The notes under the pieces were generated by a model, which was given only the letters and a program-made list of their open reading frames with translations, did not search any database and was not told the DNA's origin. A program made the translations under genes and the position numbers. Shown here in pieces: positions 49,955 to 59,168 of a DNA stretch of 64,000 bases (position 1 is its first letter; every line of letters begins with the position of its first letter). The stretch is from a bacterium (GTDB lineage Bacteria > Desulfobacterota > Binatia > DP-6), in the NCBI GenBank assembly GCA_026129405.1, contig JAHCID010000006.1, forward strand, positions 1-64,000, in the 5' to 3' direction.

Positions 49955-50404
49955 GTGAGCGACTTCAGTCAGTCGTACGCGACGCGCGTGGCCGCCTCGC
50001 TCGACGAGTGCTTCGCGGTTCTCACCGACTTCGACGACTACCCGCGCTGGTCGAGCCCGATCACCGAATGCCGCGTGCTCGAGCGCTGGCCCGACGGGCT
50101 GCCGAAGCGGGTCGGGTTCGCGCTCGACATGACGATCAAGACGGTGCGCTACGTCCTCGAGTACACCTGGGACCCGCCCCACGGCGGCAAGTGGCACCTC
50201 GTCGAGGGCGACCTCACCTCCGTGCAGGGCGCCTATCGCTTCGAGCCCGGGGACGACGGCATCACCGCCACCTGCACGCAGGCCATCGACCTCGGCTTCT
50301 GGGTCCCCGGCTTCCTGCGCAGCGCGGCCGAGAAGAAGGCCCTGCGCGATTCCGTCGAGGAATTCCGCGCCGCGGTCGAGGCCCGCGCGCGCCGCGCGAG
50401 CTGA
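49955..50404 (+). CDS. SRPBCC/START-like protein
   Basis: 149 residues from GTG 49955. [42 protein letters not shown] is the polyketide-cyclase/START-like N-terminus. A hydrophobic-cavity beta pattern follows ([21 protein letters not shown]), then a C-terminal helix ([22 protein letters not shown]). Such proteins bind lipids or acyl chains. First gene of a tight four-gene run ending with two CoA-transferases. Confidence 0.82.
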   Translation: MSDFSQSYATRVAASLDECFAVLTDFDDYPRWSSPITECRVLERWPDGLPKRVGFALDMTIKTVRYVLEYTWDPPHGGKWHLVEGDLTSVQGAYRFEPGDDGITATCTQAIDLGFWVPGFLRSAAEKKALRDSVEEFRAAVEARARRAS

Positions 50405-50407
50405 GCG

Positions 50408-51628
50408 GTGGACCTCGCCGGCTACTGGTCCGGCCCGTGGCCCGCCGAGGACGCCGGGCCACGCCGCACCGCGACCGTCGCCCGGGGCCTCGCGCTGCGC
50501 CCCGGCGAGCGCCTCGTCGCCGCCGCCAGCGCCGACGTGCTCGGCGGCGTCATGCCGATCCTGCGCACGCCGGACGAGCTCTTCGTCCTCGTGCAGGCGC
50601 TCGGCAACCCGCAGGCGCAGGTGCTGCTGCTCGACCCCGAGACGCTCGCCCCACGCGCCCCGGCGCGCGACCTCGACGCCGGCCCGTGGTGGCCCGGGGG
50701 CATCGCCGCGCACGCCAACGGCGACGTCTACGTCACCTGCGGCCGCTGGTGTCACCGGCTCGGCCCGGACCTCAGCCTGCGCGCCTCGCGCGAGCTGCCG
50801 CAGGACCGCCCCTACAACTCCTTCGTCGTGCTGCCCGACGGCTGCCTCGTCATGAAAGACCTGGTGCGCGACGGCTCGCCGTCGCGCCTCATGGTGCTCG
50901 AGCCCGAGCGCCTCGGGCCCGTCGCGCCGGAGACAGCGGTACCCGAGGGCTCGATCGCGCGGCTCGGCGCCGACGCGGCGACCGTCTACGTCGTCGGCGA
51001 TCACACCGCGTTCCGCTTCCACTGGGACGCCGCCGCCGGGCGCCTGCGGCTCGACGACGCCTGGCGCGTGCCCTACCGGCAGTTCACCGACCAGTCCTTC
51101 GGCTGGGATCCCGTCGTCGCCGGCGGCCAGGTGTGGTTCATGGACAACGGCGACCACCGCTACGCCGGCACGATGCGCGACGCCGGCGTCGCCGAGGGGC
51201 CGCTGCACCTCGTGCGCGCCGCGGTCGACAGCGGCGACTTCGAGCTGGTGCCGGTCTGCGGCGTCCCGCGCGGCGCGATCACCAATCCGCCGCTCTACGA
51301 CCCCGCGCGCCGCATCGCGATCGCGTTCGACTCGGCCAACGCCGTCCTCGCCGCCTTCCGCTTCGCCGACCGGCTGGAGCCGCTCTGGTCGCAACCCCTC
51401 GACGTCGCGAGCCACCTCGTCCTCGGTGCCGACACGGGCGAGCTGGTCGTCAACGACCACCGCGACGGCGAGGACCACGTCGTCGTCGTCGACGTCGAGA
51501 CCGGCGCGGAGCGCGGCCGCGTCGCCACCGGCAGCCCGGTGCAGTCGGTCGTCTTCCCGGCCATGGGCGCACGGCGCGACCTCTACTACTGCTCGTTCGC
51601 GCGCCTCGTCCGCGTCGGCGTCGGCTGA
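50408..51628 (+). CDS. beta-propeller-like hypothetical protein
   Basis: A 406-residue protein from a GTG start, 3 bases after the SRPBCC stop. It shows repeating strand blocks of about 45-50 residues ([88 protein letters not shown]), suggesting a six- or seven-bladed propeller of the SMP-30/gluconolactonase type. No catalytic residue assigned. Its stop overlaps the first CoA-transferase ATG (TGATG), so it belongs to that operon. Confidence 0.7.
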   Translation: MDLAGYWSGPWPAEDAGPRRTATVARGLALRPGERLVAAASADVLGGVMPILRTPDELFVLVQALGNPQAQVLLLDPETLAPRAPARDLDAGPWWPGGIAAHANGDVYVTCGRWCHRLGPDLSLRASRELPQDRPYNSFVVLPDGCLVMKDLVRDGSPSRLMVLEPERLGPVAPETAVPEGSIARLGADAATVYVVGDHTAFRFHWDAAAGRLRLDDAWRVPYRQFTDQSFGWDPVVAGGQVWFMDNGDHRYAGTMRDAGVAEGPLHLVRAAVDSGDFELVPVCGVPRGAITNPPLYDPARRIAIAFDSANAVLAAFRFADRLEPLWSQPLDVASHLVLGADTGELVVNDHRDGEDHVVVVDVETGAERGRVATGSPVQSVVFPAMGARRDLYYCSFARLVRVGVG

Positions 51629-52860
51629 TGCTGTCGGCGCTGCGGGTCGTCGACCTCACGGATCACCGCGGGCTGCTCTGCGGCCAGATCCTCGGCGACC
51701 TCGGCGCCGACGTGATCCACGTGGAGCCGCCCGGCGGCTCGCCGGCGCGGCGCCTCGGGCCGTTCCACGGCGACGTGGTCCATCCCGACCGCTCCCTCTT
51801 CTGGTGGGCCTTCACGCGCAACCAGCGCAGTGTGACCCTCGACGTCGCGCACCCCCCCGGCCGCGAGGCCCTGGCCCGCCTGCTCGAGACCGCGGACTTC
51901 CTCGTCGACTCGGCGCCGCCCGGGACGCTGGCCGACGCGGGGCTCGATCCGGCGACGGTCGCCGCCACCCATCCGCGTCTCGTCCACGTCTCGATCACGG
52001 CGTTCGGACAGACCGGCCCCAAGGCGGGCTGGGCCGGCGCGGACATCGTCCTCCTCGCCGCCGGCGGCCCGCTGATCCTCACCGGCGACGCCGACCGCCC
52101 GCCGGTCCGCCTGCCCGTGCCGCAGGCCTGGCTCCACGCCGGCGCCGACGCCGCCGTCGGCGCGATGATCGCGCACCACGCGCGCATGCGCTCCGGACAC
52201 GGGCAGCACGTCGACGTGTCGGCGCAGCAGTCGGTCGCGCTGGCGACGCAGTCGTACATCCTCGCCGCCGCCTTCGACGCGCCCGAGGTGCAGCGCGCCG
52301 CGGGCGGGCTCACGATGGGGGCGGTCAGCGTGCGCCTGCTGTTCCCGGCGAAGGACGGCCACGTCGCGATCACGTTCCTCTTCGGCTCCGCGATCGGACC
52401 GTTCTCGCGCCGGCTCATGGAGTGGATCCACGAGGAGGGCGGCTGCGACGCCGCGACGCGCGACAAGGACTGGCTGCGCTACTCGCAGCTGCTGCTCTCC
52501 GACGAGGAGCCGCTCGCCGAGTTCGAGCGGGTGAAGGCCGTGATCGCCGCGTTCACGGCGGCGCGTCCGAAGGCCGAGCTGCTCGCCGCCGCGCTCGCAC
52601 GCGGCCTCCTCATCGCCCCGGTGTCGACGCTGGGCGAGGTGCTCGCGAGCCCGCAGCTGGCTGCCCGCGAGTACTGGCAGCCGCTCGACCATCCCGAGCT
52701 CGGCACGACCGTGCGCTACCCGGGCGCCTTCGCGCGCTTCGAGGCGTCGCCGCTGCGCTGGCGCCGGCGACCGCCGCGCGTGGGCGAGCACACCGACGAG
52801 GTGCTCGGGGGCGAGCTCGGGCTCGACGTCGCGACGCTGCGCGCGCGGGGGGCCGTATGA
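51628..52860 (+). CDS. family III CoA-transferase (CaiB/BaiF-like), copy 1
   Basis: A 410-residue protein starting [33 protein letters not shown], the family III N-terminus. It has [60 protein letters not shown] and [14 protein letters not shown]; the conserved Asp region of the family is around LTGDADRPP. It transfers CoA between carboxylic acids. Overlaps the next CoA-transferase by ATGA; two subunits or two activities in one route. Confidence 0.9.
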   Translation: MLSALRVVDLTDHRGLLCGQILGDLGADVIHVEPPGGSPARRLGPFHGDVVHPDRSLFWWAFTRNQRSVTLDVAHPPGREALARLLETADFLVDSAPPGTLADAGLDPATVAATHPRLVHVSITAFGQTGPKAGWAGADIVLLAAGGPLILTGDADRPPVRLPVPQAWLHAGADAAVGAMIAHHARMRSGHGQHVDVSAQQSVALATQSYILAAAFDAPEVQRAAGGLTMGAVSVRLLFPAKDGHVAITFLFGSAIGPFSRRLMEWIHEEGGCDAATRDKDWLRYSQLLLSDEEPLAEFERVKAVIAAFTAARPKAELLAAALARGLLIAPVSTLGEVLASPQLAAREYWQPLDHPELGTTVRYPGAFARFEASPLRWRRRPPRVGEHTDEVLGGELGLDVATLRARGAV

Positions 52861-54071
52861 CGGGCGGTGCGCTGTCGGACGTGAAGGTCCTCGACCTGAT
52901 GTGGGTGATGGCCGGCCCGGCCGCCACCCGCATGCTCGCCGATCACGGCGCCACCGTGGTGCGGATCGAGTCCACCCGCCGCATCGACACGGCGCGCACG
53001 CTGGCGCCGTTCTTCGACGCCGTCCCCGGCCCGGAGCGCTCCGGCTGCTTCCAGAACCTCAACGTCGGCAAGCGCATGCTGACGCTCGACCCGACGACGC
53101 CGGCCGGGCGCGGCGTCTTCCTCGACCTCGTGCGCTGGGCCGACGTCGTCACCGAGTCGTTCGCGCCGGGGACGATGGCGCGCTGGGGGCTCGACTGGCC
53201 GGTGCTGCGCGGCGTGAAGCCCGATCTCGTGATGGTGAGCTCGTGCCTCATGGGGCAGACGGGGCCGCTCGCGGGCTTCGCCGGCTACGGCAACCTCGCC
53301 GCCGCGATCTCCGGCTTCTCGAACCTCGGCGGCTGGCCCGATCGGCCACCGGCAGGACCGTTCAGCGCCTACACCGACTACGTCTCGCCGCGCTTCCTCG
53401 CCGTCGCGATCCTCGCCGCGCTGGAGCACCGGCGGCGCACCGGGGAGGGACAGCTCGTCGATCTGTCGCAGGCCGAGGCGTCGCTGCACTTCCTCGGCCC
53501 GGCGCTGCTCGACCGTCAGGTGAACGGCCGCACCATGACGCGGCGGGGCAATCGCGATCCCGAGCTCACGCCGCACGGCGTATACCCGGCCGCGGGCCGC
53601 GATCGCTGGATCGCGATCGCGGTCGACGGCGACGCCGCCTTCGCGGCCCTGTGCGCGGTGCTGGAGCGCCCCGCCCTCGCCGCGGACGCGCGCTTCGCCA
53701 CCCGCGACGCCCGCCATGCCCACACCGACGCGCTCGACGAGGCCGTCGCCGCGGCCACCGCCGCGCACGACATGCACGATCTCGCCGGCCGCCTGCAGGC
53801 GGCCGGCGTCGCCGCACACGCGGTGCAGAACAGCGCCGAGCTGCTCGCGGATCCGCAGCTCCGCCACCGCGAGCACTTCGTCGCGGTGCCGCACCCCGAG
53901 CGGGAGACCGTCACCCTCGAGAACGCCCGCTTCCGGCTCTCGCGCACCCCGGCCGCCGTGCGCGGGCCGGCGCCGACCTGGGGCGCCGACACTGACTGGG
54001 TCCTGCGCACGCTGCTCGGCTACGACGACGCGCGCATCACCGAGCTCGTCGCCGCGGGCGCGCTCGAGTGA
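52857..54071 (+). CDS. family III CoA-transferase (CaiB/BaiF-like), copy 2
   Basis: A 404-residue homologue of the preceding gene. VKVLDLMWVMAGPAATRMLADHGATVVRIES, NLNVGKRMLTLDPTTPAGRGVFLDLV, LVMVSSCLMGQTGPLAGFAGYGNLAAAISGF and GEGQLVDLSQAEASLHFLGP cover the family blocks. The start is fixed by the ATGA overlap. The pair of unequal sequences may form a heterodimer, as seen for some benzylsuccinate-type CoA-transferases (inference). Confidence 0.9.
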   Translation: MTGGALSDVKVLDLMWVMAGPAATRMLADHGATVVRIESTRRIDTARTLAPFFDAVPGPERSGCFQNLNVGKRMLTLDPTTPAGRGVFLDLVRWADVVTESFAPGTMARWGLDWPVLRGVKPDLVMVSSCLMGQTGPLAGFAGYGNLAAAISGFSNLGGWPDRPPAGPFSAYTDYVSPRFLAVAILAALEHRRRTGEGQLVDLSQAEASLHFLGPALLDRQVNGRTMTRRGNRDPELTPHGVYPAAGRDRWIAIAVDGDAAFAALCAVLERPALAADARFATRDARHAHTDALDEAVAAATAAHDMHDLAGRLQAAGVAAHAVQNSAELLADPQLRHREHFVAVPHPERETVTLENARFRLSRTPAAVRGPAPTWGADTDWVLRTLLGYDDARITELVAAGALE

Positions 54072-54077
54072 GCGCGC

Positions 54078-55901
54078 TCAGCCGGCCGCGCGCCGCGCCG
54101 CCGGCTCCTGCGCCCGGCAGCGCTCGAGCCACCGGCTGACGAGCACGAGCGTCCACAGGAGGCCGCCCCGATCGCGGCTGCCGCCGTCGTGCTCGGCACG
54201 GAAGCGGGCGATCGTCTCGGGGCGGAAGAGCCCCTGGGCCTCGAGCCGGGCGGGCGACAGCGCGTCGTCGACGAGCGCGGCCAGCGGCTCGCGGCGCCAC
54301 GCGGCCGGCGTCGGGACTAGCGGCTCGTGGGCGCGGCGGAGCACCGACGCCGGCAGCACGTCGGCGAGCGCGCCGCGCAGCAGCTGCACGCGCTTGCGGC
54401 CGCCGCCACGGCGGTCCGCCGGAACGCTCGCCGCCACTTTGGCGAGCCGGTGATCGGCGAGCGGGAAGCGCAGGTCGACGCCGTACGACGCCGCGAGCTC
54501 GTGGAGCTGCGTGAGCGCCGGCAGCCGCAGGTGGAGCGCCACGTGGTGAATCGCGTCGAGCGGGTCGCCGGCGCCTGCCGTCATCGCGTCGGCGCAAAGG
54601 CCCGCGAGACGCTCCTCGGCCGCCGTCTCGCCGAGCAGGGCCATGGCGTCGGGCGTCCACAGCGCGAGCCGGTCGGCCGGCGTGAGGAGGCCGCTGCGTC
54701 GCGCGAGGAACGCGACCGGTGCCAGCGGCGCCGCACGCACGAGCGACGCGATCCGACCGCGGGACGCCAGGCGCGCCCACAGCTCCGCCGTCTCGCGCGC
54801 GAGCCCCGGAAGGCGCCGGAAGGCGTCGACCGCCGCCCACTCGCCCGCGTCGTCGGCTCCGCCCAGGATCTCGGCGCCGCCGTGACCGGACAGGAGCACG
54901 CGCTCGCGGATGCCGCCTTCGAGGAGCGGCGCCAGCAGCGCCAGATCGAGCCCCACGGCCGGCAGCCCGTGGACGTCGAGCAGCCGCTCGGCCAGCGCCG
55001 GCCAGTCCGGATCGGCCTCGCCGACGACCGACGCCACGCCGTGGCGCGCCGCGAACCGCGTCGCGCGCCGGGCGACCTCCGCACCGCCGCGGCCGGTGGC
55101 CACGACATAGGCGTGCGCCGGCGGCCGGCGCTCCGCGGCCACCTCGCCGAGCAGCGCCGTCGAGACGAGCCCGTCGGAGAGCAGGAGCCCCGTGACGATG
55201 CCCGCCTGGCGGAGGCGCAGCGCCTCGCGCAGCCGCTCACGCACGAGCGTCGGCGCATCGACGCGGAGCAGCCGCCGCTCGGGGAAGGTGAGATGCCAGT
55301 AGCGATGGTGCCGCAGCCGGCCCGCGTCCCACTGGAGGAGCTCGCCGGGACGCACCTGGCGCACCGCGAGGTACGGCGTCGCCGGCGCGGGCACCGCCCC
55401 CAGCGTGAGGATGGCATCGAGGGCCGCGAGGTCCCAGGCGCTCGACACGCCCGGGAGCGCGAGCAGCGTCGTCAGCGAGTCGGACGCGGCGAAGCGCCCC
55501 CCGTCGGCGACGACGTAGAGGGGGCGGAGCCCGAGCTGGTCGCGCACCACGACCACCCGGCCGCGGCGCTGGTCGACGACGGCGAGCGCGAACGCCCCGC
55601 GCAACGCCGTGACCGCCTGCGTGCCGCGTTCCAGGTAGAACGCGAGCGCGATCTCCGCGGCGCCCCGCCGCCCGGGTGCGTCGCTCGGGCCGAGCCCGCC
55701 CGCGAGCTCCGCGCGGTTGTAGAGGGTGCCGGCGAAGAGCACCCGCACCTGCCCGCTCGGGCTGGTCGCGATGCGTCCGCTGGCGAGCGAGACCGCGGCG
55801 CCGTTCGGCAGCGTGCCCTCGAAGGCAGTCGCGTCCGGGACGCCGCCCGCGTGGGGGCTCGCGTCCGGGGCCGCATCCGGCCAGCCGACGAGGAGCAGCA
55901 T
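54078..55901 (-). CDS. asparagine synthetase-like protein with degenerate active sites
   Basis: A 607-residue protein with asparagine-synthetase B layout: Ntn-like N-terminal half (VRVLFAGTLYNRAELAGGLG, RGAFALAVVDQRRGRVVVVRDQLGLRPLYVV) and PP-loop synthetase half. Key residues are altered. It starts MLLLVGW, without the Cys2 nucleophile; the PP-loop SGGxDS reads LLLSDGLVSTALL; and the SGDGGDE box reads LLSGHGGAEILGG. Glutaminase and amide synthesis are probably lost. It follows the heparinase-like gene by 13 bases. AsnB-like plus heparinase-like pairs are known from exopolysaccharide clusters. Confidence 0.8.
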   Translation of the reverse strand: MLLLVGWPDAAPDASPHAGGVPDATAFEGTLPNGAAVSLASGRIATSPSGQVRVLFAGTLYNRAELAGGLGPSDAPGRRGAAEIALAFYLERGTQAVTALRGAFALAVVDQRRGRVVVVRDQLGLRPLYVVADGGRFAASDSLTTLLALPGVSSAWDLAALDAILTLGAVPAPATPYLAVRQVRPGELLQWDAGRLRHHRYWHLTFPERRLLRVDAPTLVRERLREALRLRQAGIVTGLLLSDGLVSTALLGEVAAERRPPAHAYVVATGRGGAEVARRATRFAARHGVASVVGEADPDWPALAERLLDVHGLPAVGLDLALLAPLLEGGIRERVLLSGHGGAEILGGADDAGEWAAVDAFRRLPGLARETAELWARLASRGRIASLVRAAPLAPVAFLARRSGLLTPADRLALWTPDAMALLGETAAEERLAGLCADAMTAGAGDPLDAIHHVALHLRLPALTQLHELAASYGVDLRFPLADHRLAKVAASVPADRRGGGRKRVQLLRGALADVLPASVLRRAHEPLVPTPAAWRREPLAALVDDALSPARLEAQGLFRPETIARFRAEHDGGSRDRGGLLWTLVLVSRWLERCRAQEPAARRAAG

Positions 55902-55914
55902 GCCCGCGGTCCGT

Positions 55915-57849
55915 TCAGAGCCGCCGGCTCGTGAACTCGACCTCGTCCTGGACCACGGTGAAGAGGTACTCGCTGCGCTCGACGCGCAGCCGCCCGCGCA
56001 GCTCGAAGGCGTCGTGCGTGAACTCCAGCTCGGCGTTGGTGCGCCCGCGCGGCATCAACGCGTAGCCCGCGACCAGCGGCAGCGATCCGGCGACCGACAA
56101 CGCGATCGTCGGCGCAGGCTCGAACTCGCCGACGGCGGGAGCGTGCCAGCCCTGCGGCTGCGGCTCCATGGTCGCCGTGGTGAGCCGGACGTCGCGCGCG
56201 CCGGCGAACGTCATGGTCACCCAGCAGGTCTCGTTGCGCCCGGCGATGAACGCCGGCTTGCCCGCGCACTCCGCGCGCACGAGCGTCTGCGGATGGAGGT
56301 GGACGAGCGATTCGCCGTCCCACTCGCCGCTGCCCAGCAGCTGGTCGCAGACGACCCAGAAGCGGCCCGGCAGGCAGAAGACGTGCCGGCGGTGGCGCAA
56401 GCGCTCGCCGCTGTCGTCGGTGGCGCCGAAGTAGACGAGGCCGTCGCGCACCGCCCACACCACGCTCGTGGCCGGCGGGCTCTCGCATCGCACCGGGGCC
56501 GGGCCGCCGACGAGGACGTTCTGCGCCTGCGGGGAGCGCGCATGGGCCGCCAGCACGTGCGTGACGTCCGCCCCACACCCCGGCCCGACGACGAGCGGCA
56601 GGCCGCCCACGGATAGCTCGTAGCCGAACGCGGCCCGCCCCTCGGCGGCGCCGCGGCCGTCGACGACCATGAGGTCGCGCGCCCCGCCCGGCAGGACGTA
56701 GAGCCCCGTGCGACGCAGCCCGCGCGGCTCCGCCACCGTCTCCTCGCGCACGAACGCGTTCCACGCGCGGCGGCCGCTCTCGCCGAGCACGAGCAGCGGC
56801 CAGACCCCGGGCAGCTCGCCCGGCGCGGCGAAGGCGGCGTCGTGCAGCACGACGGCGGCGATCGCGAGCAGCTCGAAGGCCGGTCGCGCCATCTCGGCGG
56901 GCGTCCCGTCGCCGAGCGGCAGGCTGCCGTCGGGATGGAGGATGCGCGCGAGGAAGTCGGCCATCGCCTTGACGCGCTTGCGGCCCCAGGGCGGGACGTC
57001 GTCGTTGCTCGCGCGCATCAGCGCGAGCACGTCGAGGAAATCGCCGAGCACCTGGGCGTGACGCGCCGGCGAGCCGCCGCGCACGCCGCCGTCGTCGGCC
57101 ACCTGCTCGCGCAGCAGCCCCCACAGGAGGTTGGTGCCCGCTTCGAGCCATTCGCGGGCTTCCATCCCGTCGAAGAAACGGCCGGCCATGATGAGCGCAC
57201 GCCCGGCGGGGACGAGGCCCTGATCGGGCCCCAGGCGAGGCACCGCGACCGCGAGCGCGACCGCCTCGGCGTAGAGCGCGTCGAGGAGCGCGCGACGCCG
57301 GTTCGCGTCGGCGCGCAGCTCGTTCGCGAACACGGCGTGCACGTGGATCAGGTTGGCGATCCGTCGCGCCTGCGCGCCGACGTCGGCCGCCCCACCGGCA
57401 CCGCGACCGCGCGCCATCCAGTCGCCGACGTGCGCGGAGGCCGCCTCCCACCACTGCGTGCGCTCGGCCGGCGACTCGGCCATCGCGGCGGCGAGCGCCA
57501 TCGCGAGCCCCTCGTCGAGCCGGTGAAGCGCCGCGCGCCAGGCGTCGGACGCGTCGCGCACGGCCCAGTCGATCCGTCCCGCGAAGACACGTTCCTCGCC
57601 GAGGTGGCGGAAGCGCAGCGCCACGGCGTCGTTCGCACGCGCGAGGATCTCGCCGGCGACCCCGCGATGCTCCGCGCCGAGGGCCGCGAGGCCGGGGAGG
57701 AAGGGCTGGCCGAAGCGGACGCGGGGCTCGGGGGCGCGCGTCCAACCCCGGGTGAGGAAGGCCGACCGCAGTCGCGCCTGGAAGCCGGTCGGCAAGCCGG
57801 CGCGCCGCTCGGCGTGCCGGGGAACCTCCAACGTGCTCTGCTGCGCCAC
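55915..57849 (-). CDS. heparinase II/III-family protein
   Basis: A 644-residue polysaccharide lyase-like protein without a signal peptide. The N-terminal half is an all-helical toroid (GRFFDGMEAREWLEAGTNLLWGLLREQVADDGGVRGGSPARHAQVLGDFLDVLALMRAS, with DGSLPLGDGTPAEMARPAF). The C-terminal half is beta-rich heparinase II/III domain (GGARDLMVVDGRGAAEGRAAFGYELSVGGLPLVVGPGCG, GRFWVVCDQLLGSGEWDGESLVHLHPQ). Probable action is on uronic-acid polysaccharide, perhaps during capsule or EPS assembly (inference). Paired with the AsnB-like gene. Confidence 0.85.
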   Translation of the reverse strand: MAQQSTLEVPRHAERRAGLPTGFQARLRSAFLTRGWTRAPEPRVRFGQPFLPGLAALGAEHRGVAGEILARANDAVALRFRHLGEERVFAGRIDWAVRDASDAWRAALHRLDEGLAMALAAAMAESPAERTQWWEAASAHVGDWMARGRGAGGAADVGAQARRIANLIHVHAVFANELRADANRRRALLDALYAEAVALAVAVPRLGPDQGLVPAGRALIMAGRFFDGMEAREWLEAGTNLLWGLLREQVADDGGVRGGSPARHAQVLGDFLDVLALMRASNDDVPPWGRKRVKAMADFLARILHPDGSLPLGDGTPAEMARPAFELLAIAAVVLHDAAFAAPGELPGVWPLLVLGESGRRAWNAFVREETVAEPRGLRRTGLYVLPGGARDLMVVDGRGAAEGRAAFGYELSVGGLPLVVGPGCGADVTHVLAAHARSPQAQNVLVGGPAPVRCESPPATSVVWAVRDGLVYFGATDDSGERLRHRRHVFCLPGRFWVVCDQLLGSGEWDGESLVHLHPQTLVRAECAGKPAFIAGRNETCWVTMTFAGARDVRLTTATMEPQPQGWHAPAVGEFEPAPTIALSVAGSLPLVAGYALMPRGRTNAELEFTHDAFELRGRLRVERSEYLFTVVQDEVEFTSRRL

Positions 57850-57974
57850 GCCACCCCCTCCGCTACATCAACGCGTTGCACTGTAGCGCAGGCTCGGCTG
57901 GAGGTCGACAGCCGGGCGCGGAAAAACCCGCCTCGGTTGCACCCGCTGCGGCGCGTCGACTAGAAGCCGCCGCC

Positions 57975-59168
57975 ATGCTGGCCATGGCGATCCGCGAGCT
58001 GCGTCGTCGCCGGCTGCGCAGCCTCCTCACCGCGGGCGGCATCGCGATCGGCGTCATGGCCCTCGTCCTGCTGGGCTCGCTCGGCGAGAAGATGGGGCGG
58101 CTCGTCGCCGGCGGGCGCGACTTCGCCGCGGGCCAGATCACGATCAGCGGCGCCGGCGCCGGCACGGCGACCGGCATGATGGGCGGCGGGCTCGTGTCGG
58201 GCGAGCAGATGGAGCGGGTGCGGGCGGAGCCCGGCGTCGCCGCGGTGGCGCCCATCGTCATGTTCCCGCTCTCGCAGACCCCCGCCGCGCTGCCCTTCAC
58301 GCTCGCCCCGATGGCGTTCGGGGTCGATCTGCCCATCCTGCTCAACAACCGGCGCGCGCCGCCGCCGCGCGCGGCCGCCGGCCGGCTCCAGCCGGAAGGG
58401 GCCGACGAGATCGTGATCGGCAGCCAGGTCGCGGCACATTTCGGCATCGGCGTCGGCGACACGCTCGACGTGCGCGGGCAGACGCTGCGGGTGATCGGCG
58501 TCCTCGAGCCGACCTTCACCGGTCCCGACAGCTTCGTCTTCCTGCCCTACCCGACGGCGCAGCGGATGCTGATCGACGGCGAGCCGCTGCTGCGCCGGCT
58601 CGTCATGGCCCCCGGTAGCAAGGTACTGCCCATCGCCACCGCGGCGGCGGTCTTCTGGGCGGAGGGCACCGATCCCGAGGAGCTGTCCGCGCGCCTGCGG
58701 ACCGACGTCGAGGGCCTCTCGGTACTCTCGCCGGCGCAGGCCGAGGCCGACATCGACCGGGCCCTCGCGTTCCTGATCAGCATGATCGTCGGCAGCGGCG
58801 TCGTCGCGCTCGTGGTCGCGTCGCTGGCGGTGACGAACACCATGTTCACCGCCGTCGTCGAGCGGCGGCGCGAGATCGGGCTCCGGCGCGTGGTCGGTGC
58901 GACGCGGCGCCAGGTGGTGACCCAGCTCGTGCTCGAGGCGCTGACCCTCGGCCTCGCCGGCGCCGGGCTCGGGCTCCTGCTCGGCACCCTCGCCGTGCAG
59001 GGGCTCAACGCCGTCACCTCGCGCATGGGTGCACCGGTCTTCCTCCTCACCGGGCGGCTGGCGTTGGCGGCCGCGCTCGCCCCGCCGCTCCTCGCGGCGT
59101 TGGCGGGGCTGTGGCCGGCCTGGCGGGCGGCGCGCATGCCACCGACCGATGCCGTCCGCTACGCCTGA
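57975..59168 (+). CDS. ABC transporter permease (MacB/FtsX type)
   Basis: A 397-residue protein with the MacB-FtsX topology. N-terminal helix (LRSLLTAGGIAIGVMALVLLGSLG), then a large periplasmic MacB-PCD domain (about 50-270), then three helices (ALAFLISMIVGSGVVALVVASLAVTNTMFTAVVERRREIGLRRVVGATRRQVVTQLVLEALTLGLAGAGLGLLLGTLA and near the C-terminus). No ATPase gene is adjacent, so the partner is elsewhere. Exports or senses an unknown substrate. ATG 57975 or 57984. The 3' end overlaps recQ by 10 bases. Confidence 0.88.
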   Translation: MLAMAIRELRRRRLRSLLTAGGIAIGVMALVLLGSLGEKMGRLVAGGRDFAAGQITISGAGAGTATGMMGGGLVSGEQMERVRAEPGVAAVAPIVMFPLSQTPAALPFTLAPMAFGVDLPILLNNRRAPPPRAAAGRLQPEGADEIVIGSQVAAHFGIGVGDTLDVRGQTLRVIGVLEPTFTGPDSFVFLPYPTAQRMLIDGEPLLRRLVMAPGSKVLPIATAAAVFWAEGTDPEELSARLRTDVEGLSVLSPAQAEADIDRALAFLISMIVGSGVVALVVASLAVTNTMFTAVVERRREIGLRRVVGATRRQVVTQLVLEALTLGLAGAGLGLLLGTLAVQGLNAVTSRMGAPVFLLTGRLALAAALAPPLLAALAGLWPAWRAARMPPTDAVRYA

